Source of the DNA: Syntrophobacterales bacterium
GTDB taxonomy: Bacteria > Desulfobacterota > Syntrophia > Syntrophales > UBA6807
Length of the DNA: 13,341 nucleotides
Direction: 5' to 3'
Assembly (NCBI GenBank): GCA_021159265.1
Contig: JAGGSD010000094.1
Coordinates: forward strand, 1-13,341
Below the pieces are notes generated by a model. It was not told where the DNA came from, made no database searches, and saw only the letters and a program-made list of their open reading frames with translations. Below, piece after piece: positions 6,597 through 13,341 of this stretch. The position numbers and the translations under genes are program-made. Numbering within the stretch: the first letter of the stretch is position 1; each line of letters starts with the position of its first letter.

Positions 6597-6630
6597 AAGG
6601 GGCCATAACCTTTTCCGGCTATGCCCCCTT
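6594..6630 (-). terminator. Intrinsic terminator of the TPP riboswitch
   Basis: On the minus strand GGGGGCATAGCC, a GGAAAA loop and GGTTATGGCCCC form a roughly 12-bp stem with one G/G mismatch and one G-U wobble, followed at once by UUUUU (6598-6594). It lies directly downstream of the TPP aptamer and 50 bp before the diphosphokinase start, so TPP binding should favour premature termination. It may also end read-through from the kinase gene upstream, which has no terminator of its own. Confidence 0.9.
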
Positions 6631-6641
6631 AGAAATTCCCG

Positions 6642-6739
6642 TTTCAACTCCCTACGCTGGCATTACCCAGATCAGGTTCAAAGGGTATTTTCTCAGCCTC
6701 AGAGTTTATCGTAACAAACCCATAGGGGCACCCCTGAAT
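6642..6739 (-). promoter_or_regulatory. TPP riboswitch aptamer (THI element)
   Basis: The minus strand carries the conserved THI-box blocks: CAGGGGTGCCC at the 5' side, GGCTGAGA in the middle, then AACCTGATCTGGGTAATGCC and AGCGTAGGGA at the 3' side. P1 can form between UUCA (6738-6735) and UGAA (6646-6643); the P3 arm pairs GGGUUU with AAACUC and CCU with AGG. The match to the general consensus is close to complete in the pyrimidine- and pyrophosphate-sensing loops. With the terminator immediately after it, control is by transcription termination when TPP is plentiful, covering the whole thiamine operon. Confidence 0.98.
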
Positions 6740-6749
6740 CTTTATTTAA

Positions 6750-6778
6750 TTTTTACACCATCTACTCCGGTTTTCGAA
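6750..6778 (-). promoter_or_regulatory. Candidate promoter for the thiamine operon
   Basis: TTCGAA (6778-6773), a 17-base spacer and TAAAAA (6755-6750) would place the transcript start near 6743, just ahead of the aptamer P1 stem. Both hexamers match sigma-70 consensus poorly (3/6 and 4/6); the position is the main argument, since only 54 bases separate the kinase stop codon from the riboswitch. Confidence 0.3.
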
Positions 6779-6794
6779 AATAATCAAGTAAAAA

Positions 6795-9482
6795 TCAAGG
6801 TTGTATTTTTTGTTCCAGAACCTCCCTGATCTTTCGTGAGAGATTCTGGATATTCAATGGCTTTTGTATAAAACCATTACATCCGTGAGAGAGGATATCC
6901 CTTGCCTGGCCATTCAGGCTGTATCCGCTCGAGAGAAGAACCTTTACTCCAGAATCAATCTCTTTCAACTTGTCATATGTCTTACTGCCACTCATCTCGG
7001 GCATGATCATATCGAGGATGACCAAGTCAATATCATCATGGTTTTCTCTGTAAATCTCAACAGCTTCTTTCCCACTCCTCGCCAGCAAAACATCATAACC
7101 CAAAGTCAGCAGAGCCGCCTCCCCGACATCAATAATCATATCCTCATCATCCACAAGGAGAATCGTCTCATTGCCCATCAGAAGCTGTTCGTCTCCGGCT
7201 GCTGTCATCTGATCCACGACCTCTGCTTCCGATGCAGGCAGGTAGATATTAAAGGTTGTTCCTCTGCCTTTTTCACTGTAAACATTTATGATGCCGCCAT
7301 GATTCTTTGTAATGCCATATGCTGAAGCCAATCCTAATCCGGTGCCTCTGCTCATCTCCCTGGTGGTAAAGAAAGGATCAAATATCCTCTTCTCCGTCTC
7401 CGCATCCATCCCCACGCCGGTGTCTGTTACGGATATCTTGACATAGTTGCCTGGTTCAACGTTGTAGGGCTTTACATAGTTTCGATCAAGCGTGACGTTC
7501 TCTGTTTTAATATATAGCTCGCCGCCTCCCGGCATTGCCTGCCAGGCATTGACGTAGAGATTTAACAAAACCTGGTTAATCTGTCCCCGATCCACCTCTA
7601 CCGTCCAGATATCTTTTTCGTACTTCGTGTGAATATTTATTTCTTTTTTTGTGCGGCCAAACATACTCGAATTTTCCCTGACCAGTTCATTCAGGTCTGT
7701 CGGTCTGATTTCGTATTTACCGCCCCTGGCAAACCCCAGCAATTGTCTCGTAAGTTCCGCACCGCTTTGAACAAGCTGTTCAATAATTTTCAGATTTTTA
7801 TAATATGGATTGGTGGGTTCCATGTTCAGAAGCGCAAGAGAGGCATTCCCCTGGATGCCCATGAGTAGGTTATTGAAATCATGTGCTATGCCACCAGCCA
7901 GCGTACCAATGGATTCCATTTTTTGTGACTGATGGAGCTTGGCTTCGAGCTTTTGCATCTCCTCCTCTTTTTTCTTACGTTCCGTATAATCTCTTCCGAG
8001 ACAACGAAATCCCGTCGGCTTACCTTCTGAATCTCTCATCAGTGAAGCAGACATTTCAATGATCTTCTTGCTCCCGTCTTTCGCAATAATCTCATAGTTC
8101 ACTACCTTTACAGGGTTTCCCGTCCGGTAAATTTTACTGAAGACCTCATACATTCCTCTGGCGGTTTCCGGTGTGGTGTATTCTCTGTTGTTCATGCCAG
8201 ACAATTCATCACGTGAATATCCAAATAGCTTGGATACTACAGGGTTGATGAAGGTGAAATTGCCGGCAAGATCAAGTTCCGCGTATCCTTCTTCAATACT
8301 CTCAAGAATGTTACGGTACTTTTCTTCGCTCTTGTGCAGGGCTTCCTCTGCCTGTTTGCGGTCGGTGATGTCAATCAGCACCCCCCGTATTCCGACGACA
8401 CGACCATTCTCTATGATGGGTCGAGCATTGGTTCTTATCCAGCGTATTTCACCGGATTTTGTCAACATTCGATATTCAGTCGCCTTGTTGTCACCTGATA
8501 TAGCATTCTGAAATGCTTTCATCCTATCCGGAATGTCTCCCATATAAACAAAATCTGTGAACCTCCTGCCAACAATCTCGGAGGGACTATAACCGCCAAT
8601 AGATTCGACATTGGGGTTTACATAGGTGATAACTGCATTTTCGTCTAACGAATAGATCACTTCACTTATATCTTCCACCAGGCTGCGGTATTTTTCTTCA
8701 CTCTTCCGCAATACCTCTTCCACCTGCTTAAGTTCTGTAATATCTTTTGAGACCACTGTTACAGACGTTGTTTTGCCGTCTCTATTCTTAACGGGGCTCA
8801 ATGTGCGAAGATGACAGGTGTTATCCCTGCGACTTCTGTTTTCATGCTGGATTGGCCTGCCGGTCTCAAATACCGATGCCACTTTTTCAGCAAACTTCTT
8901 TGCCCCCTCCTCAGAGTGAAACTCACTGTAAGGTTTACCAATAATATCTTCGAATTCCCGTCCAAGTCTTGCCCGGTAATGCTCATTAACGAAGAGGAAA
9001 CGGCAATTCTTATCTACAAGGTACATGGAATCTACAGTCGATGCCAGGGAACGATATTTCTGCTCCGATTCCCGCAACGTTTCCTCCGCTTCCCATCGTT
9101 TCCGGCGTTCTTCCGCCTCATCAAGCGCCCGCTTCACCACAGGACCCAGACGAGAAAGCCTGTCTTTTAAAACATAGTCCGTGGCCCCTGATCTCATGCA
9201 TTCCACAGCAAACTCCCCGCCTGTTGTTCCTGAGACAATGATCAAGGGAATCGCGGATTGCCGCGCTTCATTGATAGCTGCCATACAGTCAAAAGAGGGA
9301 ATGTTACAGTCGGCCAGGATAATAAGATCGGGACTTCCCGCAAGAGCCTCCCTGAAAGTATCCTCCGTGTCCACCCTGCTCCACTCTACAGCAAAACCCT
9401 CCTTCTCAAGTTCTCTTACCGCTAATCCCGCATCATCCGGATTACTCTCTAAAATTATAAGATGCAATGTCTTATCTTCCAT
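6795..9482 (-). CDS. Hybrid sensor histidine kinase, REC-PAS3-HisKA-HATPase-REC
   Basis: An 895-residue soluble two-component kinase; no membrane segment is visible, so it should sense a cytoplasmic cue. Domains in order: receiver at about 5-120 (acceptor Asp58, Lys106), three PAS domains at about 138-252, 260-375 and 384-499, each ending in the usual DIT/DYTER type linker, HisKA at 517-587 with His534 in GGIAHDFNNLL, ATPase at about 628-751 (N-box Asn645, DTGVGM 687-692, GTGLGL 713-718), and a C-terminal receiver at 772-892 (Asp824 in LDMIMPEMSG, Lys874). An internal phosphorelay is therefore possible, needing an outside histidine phosphotransferase and output regulator. ATG at 9482 is preferred over in-frame starts at 9500 and 9521: AGGAG lies 7 bases upstream and the receiver fold begins at once. 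It overlaps tatD by 11 bp, suggesting coupled translation. The PAS ligands and the target are unknown. Confidence 0.93.
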   Translation of the reverse strand: MEDKTLHLIILESNPDDAGLAVRELEKEGFAVEWSRVDTEDTFREALAGSPDLIILADCNIPSFDCMAAINEARQSAIPLIIVSGTTGGEFAVECMRSGATDYVLKDRLSRLGPVVKRALDEAEERRKRWEAEETLRESEQKYRSLASTVDSMYLVDKNCRFLFVNEHYRARLGREFEDIIGKPYSEFHSEEGAKKFAEKVASVFETGRPIQHENRSRRDNTCHLRTLSPVKNRDGKTTSVTVVSKDITELKQVEEVLRKSEEKYRSLVEDISEVIYSLDENAVITYVNPNVESIGGYSPSEIVGRRFTDFVYMGDIPDRMKAFQNAISGDNKATEYRMLTKSGEIRWIRTNARPIIENGRVVGIRGVLIDITDRKQAEEALHKSEEKYRNILESIEEGYAELDLAGNFTFINPVVSKLFGYSRDELSGMNNREYTTPETARGMYEVFSKIYRTGNPVKVVNYEIIAKDGSKKIIEMSASLMRDSEGKPTGFRCLGRDYTERKKKEEEMQKLEAKLHQSQKMESIGTLAGGIAHDFNNLLMGIQGNASLALLNMEPTNPYYKNLKIIEQLVQSGAELTRQLLGFARGGKYEIRPTDLNELVRENSSMFGRTKKEINIHTKYEKDIWTVEVDRGQINQVLLNLYVNAWQAMPGGGELYIKTENVTLDRNYVKPYNVEPGNYVKISVTDTGVGMDAETEKRIFDPFFTTREMSRGTGLGLASAYGITKNHGGIINVYSEKGRGTTFNIYLPASEAEVVDQMTAAGDEQLLMGNETILLVDDEDMIIDVGEAALLTLGYDVLLARSGKEAVEIYRENHDDIDLVILDMIMPEMSGSKTYDKLKEIDSGVKVLLSSGYSLNGQARDILSHGCNGFIQKPLNIQNLSRKIREVLEQKIQP

Positions 9483-10266
9483 AACAGGACTCCTGTTCAT
9501 ATTTCCCAATGCCAAAAACATTTAACGTGTTTTTCGATGTTATTCTTTCTACATCCTCTATGGGCAAATCCTTTATCTCGGCAACCTTTCGGGCTGTATA
9601 AACTACATTGGCAGGTTCGTTTCTTTCTCCCCTCTTCGGATGAGGTGTAAGAAATGGTGAATCCGTTTCCACGAGAAGACGGCTAATCGGCGCCTTTTTC
9701 ACAACTTCCCGAAGCATTTCAGATTTATTGAATGTAATAGTGCCGGGTATGGAAATGTAAAACCCCATATCGAGACATTTTTTAGCCATTGCGTAATCAC
9801 CGGAAAAACAATGAATGATTCCTCTTTTATCCCCGTTCCATTTCTCCAACATTTTCAGCGTTTCCGAATGGGCTTCCCTGTCATGAATGACGACGGGCAA
9901 TCCGAGTTCGCCGGCCAGATCTAACTGCTCTCTAAACCTTTTTATCTGAATTTCTCTTGGGGAAAGATTTCGAAAAAAATCGAGGCCTATTTCTCCATAG
10001 GCAACCACTTTTTCGCGTTTCGCCATTTCCCGGAGAGAATCGTAAGTTTTTTCATCGATTTCTTTCGCGTGATGAGGATGTATGCCAACGGCAGCATAAA
10101 CCTCATCATATTTACCAGCAATGGAAATGGCCCTTTCACAATCTGCCAGATCTATGCCTACGGCTATTATGAGATCAACCCCTGCATCCTTTGCCCTTTT
10201 TAAAACCTCATCCCTGTCTCTATCAAAGGCCTTCATCTCTATATGCGAATGTGAATCCATGAGCAT
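9472..10266 (-). CDS. tatD: TatD family metal-dependent hydrolase
   Basis: TatD proteins are TIM-barrel metal-dependent DNases/hydrolases of the amidohydrolase superfamily. The 264-residue protein has the standard length and ligands: DSHSHI (4-9, His6 and His8), GIHPHH (61-66), GEIGLDFF (91-98, Glu92), VIHDREAH (126-133, His128), HCFSG (152-156) and ETDSPFLTP (200-208, Asp202). ATG at 10266 is used, with an AGG 11 bases upstream; Met3 at 10260 is possible but even farther from it. It starts 17 bp after a 56-residue small gene and its end overlaps the hybrid kinase gene by 11 bp, so the three are probably cotranscribed. The family is often found near tRNA-processing or replication genes; this permease/kinase setting is less usual. 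Substrate cannot be told from sequence. Confidence 0.95.
   Translation of the reverse strand: MLMDSHSHIEMKAFDRDRDEVLKRAKDAGVDLIIAVGIDLADCERAISIAGKYDEVYAAVGIHPHHAKEIDEKTYDSLREMAKREKVVAYGEIGLDFFRNLSPREIQIKRFREQLDLAGELGLPVVIHDREAHSETLKMLEKWNGDKRGIIHCFSGDYAMAKKCLDMGFYISIPGTITFNKSEMLREVVKKAPISRLLVETDSPFLTPHPKRGERNEPANVVYTARKVAEIKDLPIEDVERITSKNTLNVFGIGKYEQESCYGR
9483..9497. repeat. Palindrome covering the kinase Shine-Dalgarno
   Basis: aacagga and tcctgtt flank a single c, making a 15-base perfect dyad inside the tatD 3' end. The AGGAG ribosome site of the kinase gene (9494-9490) lies at its centre. As RNA, a 5-bp stem with GAGUC in the loop could form and affect access to the ribosome site; as DNA it could be a small operator. 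Confidence 0.5.
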
Positions 10267-10283
10267 ACTATCTTTACCTGTTT

Positions 10284-10454
10284 TTATTTTTCATTTTCCA
10301 ATTCAATGACAAATTCTTCCGCGTTATCAGATACATCAGGGAGTTTGTCGAGATATTCGTTCAATTGTTCTTCTGTAATGTCTCCTGTACGTAATTTCTT
10401 TTCGATAACCCTTTTATCAATGATTTTATCATCTAACAGTCCCTTTTTTTTCAC
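10284..10454 (-). CDS. Small conserved-looking acidic protein, 56 residues
   Basis: A GTG-started frame with a perfect AGGAGG seven bases upstream (10467-10462) and a TAA at 10286-10284. The product begins MKKKGLLDDKIIDKRVIEKK and continues through LRTGDITEEQLNEYL and LPDVSDNAEEFV. It looks like a short helical protein with no membrane segment or cysteine: a basic N-terminal third and a strongly acidic C-terminus. The segment 'LPDVSDNAEE' recalls small uncharacterised proteins I associate with deltaproteobacteria, but I cannot name a family. It fills the gap between the oppC-like gene and tatD (17 bp before tatD) and fits the operon spacing. Function unknown. Confidence 0.85.
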   Translation of the reverse strand: MKKKGLLDDKIIDKRVIEKKLRTGDITEEQLNEYLDKLPDVSDNAEEFVIELENEK

Positions 10455-10525
10455 AGATCAACCTCCTGTTTTCTGTTTGCTTATTGTTTACTTTGTGCTT
10501 TCGTTATTTCGAACATATAATATAT

Positions 10526-11371
10526 TTAGTTTCTCAATCTTGGATCAAGAGAATCCCTTATGCCCTCACCCAGAAGATTAAAGCCCAGGACGGTTATGAG
10601 GATTGCCAGTCCCGGGTAGAGGGAAAGCCACCAGGCAATATCTATGTTGTCTTTTCCGGCAGTAAGAATATTCCCCCAGCTTGGTGTAGGCGGTTGTACC
10701 CCGATACCTAAAAAACTCAGCGCTGACTCGGTAAGTATCGCCCCCGCCACTCCAAGTGTGGCAGCAACAAGTACAGAAGCCATAGCATTTGGAAGTATAT
10801 GAATAAATATGATCCGGAAATCACTCGCGCCGATAGCCCTGGCAGCCTGAACAAATTCCCTTTCCCGCAAGGTGATAAAATCTGCTCTCACCAGCCGGGT
10901 AATTCCCATCCAACTCGTTAATCCTATTACAATCATAATATTCCATATAGAGGGTTCCAGAAAGGCAATGACAGCAAGAATAAGGAAGAATGATGGAAAA
11001 CAAAGCATGATATCGACAAATCTCATGATAATCGTATCAACCCATTTTCCGTAATAACCCGCCAAGGCGCCCAGAACAGCTCCTATCAGTATTGCGATTC
11101 CCGTCGCTACAAAACCAACTTTCAAAGATATTCTTGAACCCCAGATCATTCGGCTTAACACATCACGCCCTAATTGATCCGTTCCCAGAAGGTGGCCTTC
11201 AGAAGGCGGGGAGAGTACCATCCGCAAATTGATCTCCCCCGGATCATAAGGAGATATCCACGGCGCAAGAAAAGAAACAACAAATAACAGAATAACTAAA
11301 ATAGTTCCTGCTACCGTCAGACGATTTTTCGAAAACCTGTACCAGAACTCACTTTTCAATATAGCCTTCAT
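10526..11371 (-). CDS. ABC transporter permease, DppC/OppC type
   Basis: Inner-membrane permease of the peptide/nickel ABC importer family. The 281-residue protein has an N-terminal membrane segment (about 19-39, the OppC_N region), HLLGTDQLGRDVLSR (60-74), further membrane segments near 85-106, 118-138, 143-157, 200-222 and 250-270, and the EAA loop REFVQAARAIGASDFRIIFIHILPN (171-195, shown in part) that docks the ATPase. The C-terminus GEGIRDSLDPRLRN is typical. It begins 4 bp after the stop of the partner permease gene, so the two form a heterodimer encoded together. No binding protein or ATPase is in the window, so the substrate (peptide, nickel, or another solute) cannot be assigned. Confidence 0.93.
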   Translation of the reverse strand: MKAILKSEFWYRFSKNRLTVAGTILVILLFVVSFLAPWISPYDPGEINLRMVLSPPSEGHLLGTDQLGRDVLSRMIWGSRISLKVGFVATGIAILIGAVLGALAGYYGKWVDTIIMRFVDIMLCFPSFFLILAVIAFLEPSIWNIMIVIGLTSWMGITRLVRADFITLREREFVQAARAIGASDFRIIFIHILPNAMASVLVAATLGVAGAILTESALSFLGIGVQPPTPSWGNILTAGKDNIDIAWWLSLYPGLAILITVLGFNLLGEGIRDSLDPRLRN

Positions 11372-11375
11372 TTTG

Positions 11376-12350
11376 TTACGCCACTCTTATCCTCGGATCT
11401 GCCAGTGCATAGGAAACATCTGCTATTAAATTACCGATCAGGGTCAAAACGGCACCGATAAATAATATTCCCATTATGACGGGGTAGTCCCTCGACATGG
11501 CCGACATGTAAAAAAGCTGACCCATGCCCGGTATGGCGAATATGGTCTCGAAAATAACGCTGCCGCCTATAAGCCCCGGTACGGAAAGACCCAGTATGGT
11601 TATTACGGGAAGGAGCGCATTCCTGAGGGCGTGTTTATAAATAATTACCCTCTCGCTCAAACCCTTGGCACGTGCCGTTGTGATATAGTCCTGTCTGATA
11701 ACCTCCAGCATATTGGCCCTCATATATCTGGAAAGGCCCGCAAGACCGCCAAACGCGGAAAGCAGCACAGGCAATACCAGATGCTTGACAAGATCAATAA
11801 AAGCGGCTCCTGGAGCAAGATATTCATAATTAAGCGATCTTATGCCTGAAATGGGAAGCCACCCCAGATGTATCCCAAATAGAATCATCAAAAGGAGCGC
11901 AAGCCAGAATGTCGGCATGGCAAACCCGACAAATACGAAAACCCCGGTAATCTTATCGAAAAGAGAATCCTGATGGACTGCTGAAAGAACCCCTATGGGA
12001 ATGGCCACAATGATAATAAGGATCATAGAAAGAACGTTAATTATGATAGTAACGGGAATCCTTTCCAATATTTTATCAAAAACCGGTCTGTGATCGGTGG
12101 CAAAGGAATTGCCCAGATCCAGAGTAACAAGCTTCCCAAGCCAGGACAGATATTGCTGATAAAGGGGTTTATCAAGATCGTACATGGCTCTGATACGCTC
12201 CTTCATTTCCGCAGACACCCGGGGGTTCATCTCGGTCTGGAGATCCGTAGGAGAGCCTGGGGCAAGGTGAATTACAATAAAGGAGATAATGGTAATCCCG
12301 ATAAGCATGGGAATCATAAAAACCAGTCTTTTTGCGATATACCTGAGCAA
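11376..12350 (-). CDS. ABC transporter permease, DppB/OppB type, TTG start
   Basis: Partner inner-membrane permease, 324 residues, the usual family length. Seen: an N-terminal membrane anchor (about 9-29) followed by HLAPGSP (28-34), the periplasmic region with YDLDKPLYQQYL (57-68), membrane segments near 100-123, 135-160, 188-206, 247-265 and 290-313, the EAA loop from about 220 to 248 (DYITTARAKGLSER...), IPGMGQLF (273-280) and a DPRIRVA tail. The start codon is TTG (12350-12348); GGGAGG nine bases upstream and the family-typical MLRYIAKRL N-terminus support it. A GTG nearby at 12360 is in another frame. The gene starts 21 bp after the TIM-barrel gene stop and is followed at 4 bp by the second permease gene. 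Confidence 0.93.
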   Translation of the reverse strand: MLRYIAKRLVFMIPMLIGITIISFIVIHLAPGSPTDLQTEMNPRVSAEMKERIRAMYDLDKPLYQQYLSWLGKLVTLDLGNSFATDHRPVFDKILERIPVTIIINVLSMILIIIVAIPIGVLSAVHQDSLFDKITGVFVFVGFAMPTFWLALLLMILFGIHLGWLPISGIRSLNYEYLAPGAAFIDLVKHLVLPVLLSAFGGLAGLSRYMRANMLEVIRQDYITTARAKGLSERVIIYKHALRNALLPVITILGLSVPGLIGGSVIFETIFAIPGMGQLFYMSAMSRDYPVIMGILFIGAVLTLIGNLIADVSYALADPRIRVA

Positions 12351-12359
12351 AATTGAACA

Positions 12360-12370
12360 CCTCCCGGGAG
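12360..12370 (-). promoter_or_regulatory. Ribosome site of the oppB-like gene within a palindrome
   Basis: GGGAGG (12365-12360) decides the TTG start of the permease gene. It overlaps the perfect 10-base palindrome ctcccgggag (12361-12370), which lies alone in the 21-bp gap after the isomerase-like gene. Palindromes this short can arise by chance, but base pairing between two transcripts or with a protein could affect ribosome access. Confidence 0.6.
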
Positions 12371-12371
12371 A

Positions 12372-13175
12372 TTAGTCTAAATAATCAAGGAGTTTCATGT
12401 TTTTTATATTTTTCAAAGTGTGCCGGAAGTTTTCTTCCGTATGTGGCTCTATGGTGATGATGGGGCGTATATCGCTTTCGCTTAAAAATTCAAAGAAACG
12501 CCGGAATGGGAAATTCCCCTCTCCCACGGGGGCATGCTCATCAGTACGGCCGTCGTTGTCGTGAAGATGAATTTCGCCTATGCAGGTCCCCAGGCTCTCC
12601 ATCCACTTTTCCAAAGAAGCATTGGAAAACGCGTTAAAATGTCCCGTATCGAAACAAAAACGAATATTATCAAATTTACTACTTAAGGAATTAATGAGAC
12701 GATTTAAAATTTCCGGGTTACTTTCGTATACATTTTCCAGAACAATAACCGTATCCATCCCGTGAGCCATTGTCAAAAAACGCATCCATGTATCCCTGCT
12801 ATTTTCCAGCCAGAGATCATCATTGGAAACATAATACCTGCTGTCGAAAGAAGGGTGACAGACAATTGATTCTGGCTTGAAACAGGGGACCAGCTCGAAA
12901 ACCTGATTAAGGCGTTCTATAGTAACCTCTCTTATCCTTCTGTCAACAGCGCCGGGTCTGAGGTCATAAAATGGCGCATGAAACGTAATCGTCAATCCCT
13001 CATCGCGAAGCATTCCGGCAACCTTCAGAAAATCCTCTTTTCTGAAGCTGTCAAGGACAAAACAATCGAAACCAATTTCTGGATTTATTTTCTCCTTTAA
13101 AACCATGGGAAGATACCGATCTACAAGCATTCGGAAGGGCATATTTACCTGAATCTTTTTTAATATGTCACGCAT
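12372..13175 (-). CDS. Sugar phosphate isomerase/epimerase-like TIM-barrel protein
   Basis: A 267-residue protein of the xylose-isomerase-like TIM-barrel (AP endonuclease family 2) superfamily, cytoplasmic, metal-dependent. Seen: TFHAPFYDLRPG (64-75, His66), IVCHPSFD (104-111, His107), VLENVYE (145-151, Glu147), FCFDTGHFNAFS (173-184, Asp176 and His179), EIHLHDNDG (201-209), DEHAPVGEGNFPF (212-224) and TIEPHTEE (241-248, Glu243). These match the metal ligands of the family, so it is likely active. The start has GAGG seven bases upstream. It is the first gene of the permease/tatD/kinase string, 21 bp before the first permease gene. The superfamily covers sugar epimerases, inosose dehydratases and AP endonucleases; the substrate cannot be set from the sequence. 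Confidence 0.88.
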   Translation of the reverse strand: MRDILKKIQVNMPFRMLVDRYLPMVLKEKINPEIGFDCFVLDSFRKEDFLKVAGMLRDEGLTITFHAPFYDLRPGAVDRRIREVTIERLNQVFELVPCFKPESIVCHPSFDSRYYVSNDDLWLENSRDTWMRFLTMAHGMDTVIVLENVYESNPEILNRLINSLSSKFDNIRFCFDTGHFNAFSNASLEKWMESLGTCIGEIHLHDNDGRTDEHAPVGEGNFPFRRFFEFLSESDIRPIITIEPHTEENFRHTLKNIKNMKLLDYLD

Positions 13176-13217
13176 ATGTATACCTCAAAACATGTTTCAT
13201 AACACAACACTCAATTC

Positions 13218-13246
13218 ATAATATGAGATTTTCACAAAACAGGAAA
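13218..13246 (-). promoter_or_regulatory. Weak candidate promoter upstream of the TIM-barrel gene
   Basis: TATTAT (13223-13218) is a good -10 box 42 bases ahead of the start codon; the element 17 bases farther up, TTTCCT (13246-13241), is a poor -35. The A/T-rich setting favours a promoter here, but the call rests mainly on position. Confidence 0.25.
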
Positions 13247-13276
13247 ATATGGTTTTGTTGAGGAAACAACCCTAAC

Positions 13277-13341
13277 CCGGACAAGCCGGAAAAGCTCGAG
13301 GCTGAAAGCCTGCAGCCGTTCACGGCTTGAAATTGGAAATT
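13277..13341. repeat. Cluster of small hairpins and start of a heptad repeat at the window edge
   Basis: Three short inverted repeats follow each other: ccgg/ccgg around acaag (13277-13289), aggct/agcct around gaa (13299-13311), and gccg/cggc around ttca (13315-13326). After them come gaaattg and gaaatt (13329-13341), a 7-base period cut off by the window end. The piece resembles dispersed intergenic repeat material; no reading frame or T-run terminator is seen. Confidence 0.4.

Noticed and set aside
6741..6794. A terminator for the kinase gene between its stop codon and the riboswitch.
   Set aside because: No stable stem followed by a U-run is visible on the minus strand; the next terminator is that of the riboswitch.
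13176..13341. A partial gene at the right window edge.
   Set aside because: No frame of useful length with a ribosome site is seen; the stretch holds small hairpins, a possible promoter and the start of a repeat.

Overview
All fourteen genes found in this window lie on the minus strand, so transcription runs from high to low coordinates. The protein set (hybrid PAS kinase, TatD, Dpp/Opp-type permeases, short-form ThiC, a Thi4-type thiazole synthase without the donor cysteine, ThiD-ThiN) and the intergenic heptad repeats suggest an anaerobic bacterium. My best guess is the deltaproteobacterial/Desulfobacterota lineage (syntroph or sulfate-reducer type). This is inferred from protein flavour, not from a marker gene.

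Right block, 13175 down to 6795: a closely packed gene string holds a TIM-barrel sugar-phosphate isomerase/epimerase-like protein, two Dpp/Opp-type ABC permeases (the first starting at TTG behind a strong Shine-Dalgarno), a 56-residue GTG-started small protein, a TatD-family metal-dependent hydrolase, and a large soluble hybrid histidine kinase (REC-PAS-PAS-PAS-HisKA-HATPase-REC) overlapping the tatD end. No solute-binding protein or transporter ATPase is present in the window.

Left block, 6740 down to 14: a thiamine operon headed by a textbook TPP riboswitch with an intrinsic terminator. It encodes thiamine diphosphokinase, a ThiD-ThiN fusion (HMP-P kinase plus archaeal-type thiamine-phosphate synthase), a Thi4 thiazole synthase fused to a class I SAM methyltransferase, TenA, and ThiC, followed by a HAD-fold protein with an altered catalytic motif. 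Together ThiC and ThiD make the pyrimidine half, Thi4 the thiazole half, ThiN joins them, TenA salvages pyrimidine, and the diphosphokinase makes the cofactor. ThiE, ThiG and ThiL are absent from the window.

The most unusual items are the Thi4-methyltransferase fusion, whose methyltransferase has no place in known thiamine chemistry; a set of 7-bp-phased degenerate repeat arrays in the gaps of the thiamine operon, two of which begin exactly at a stop codon; and the HAD protein whose motif I reads E-x-S-G-T instead of D-x-D-G-T.
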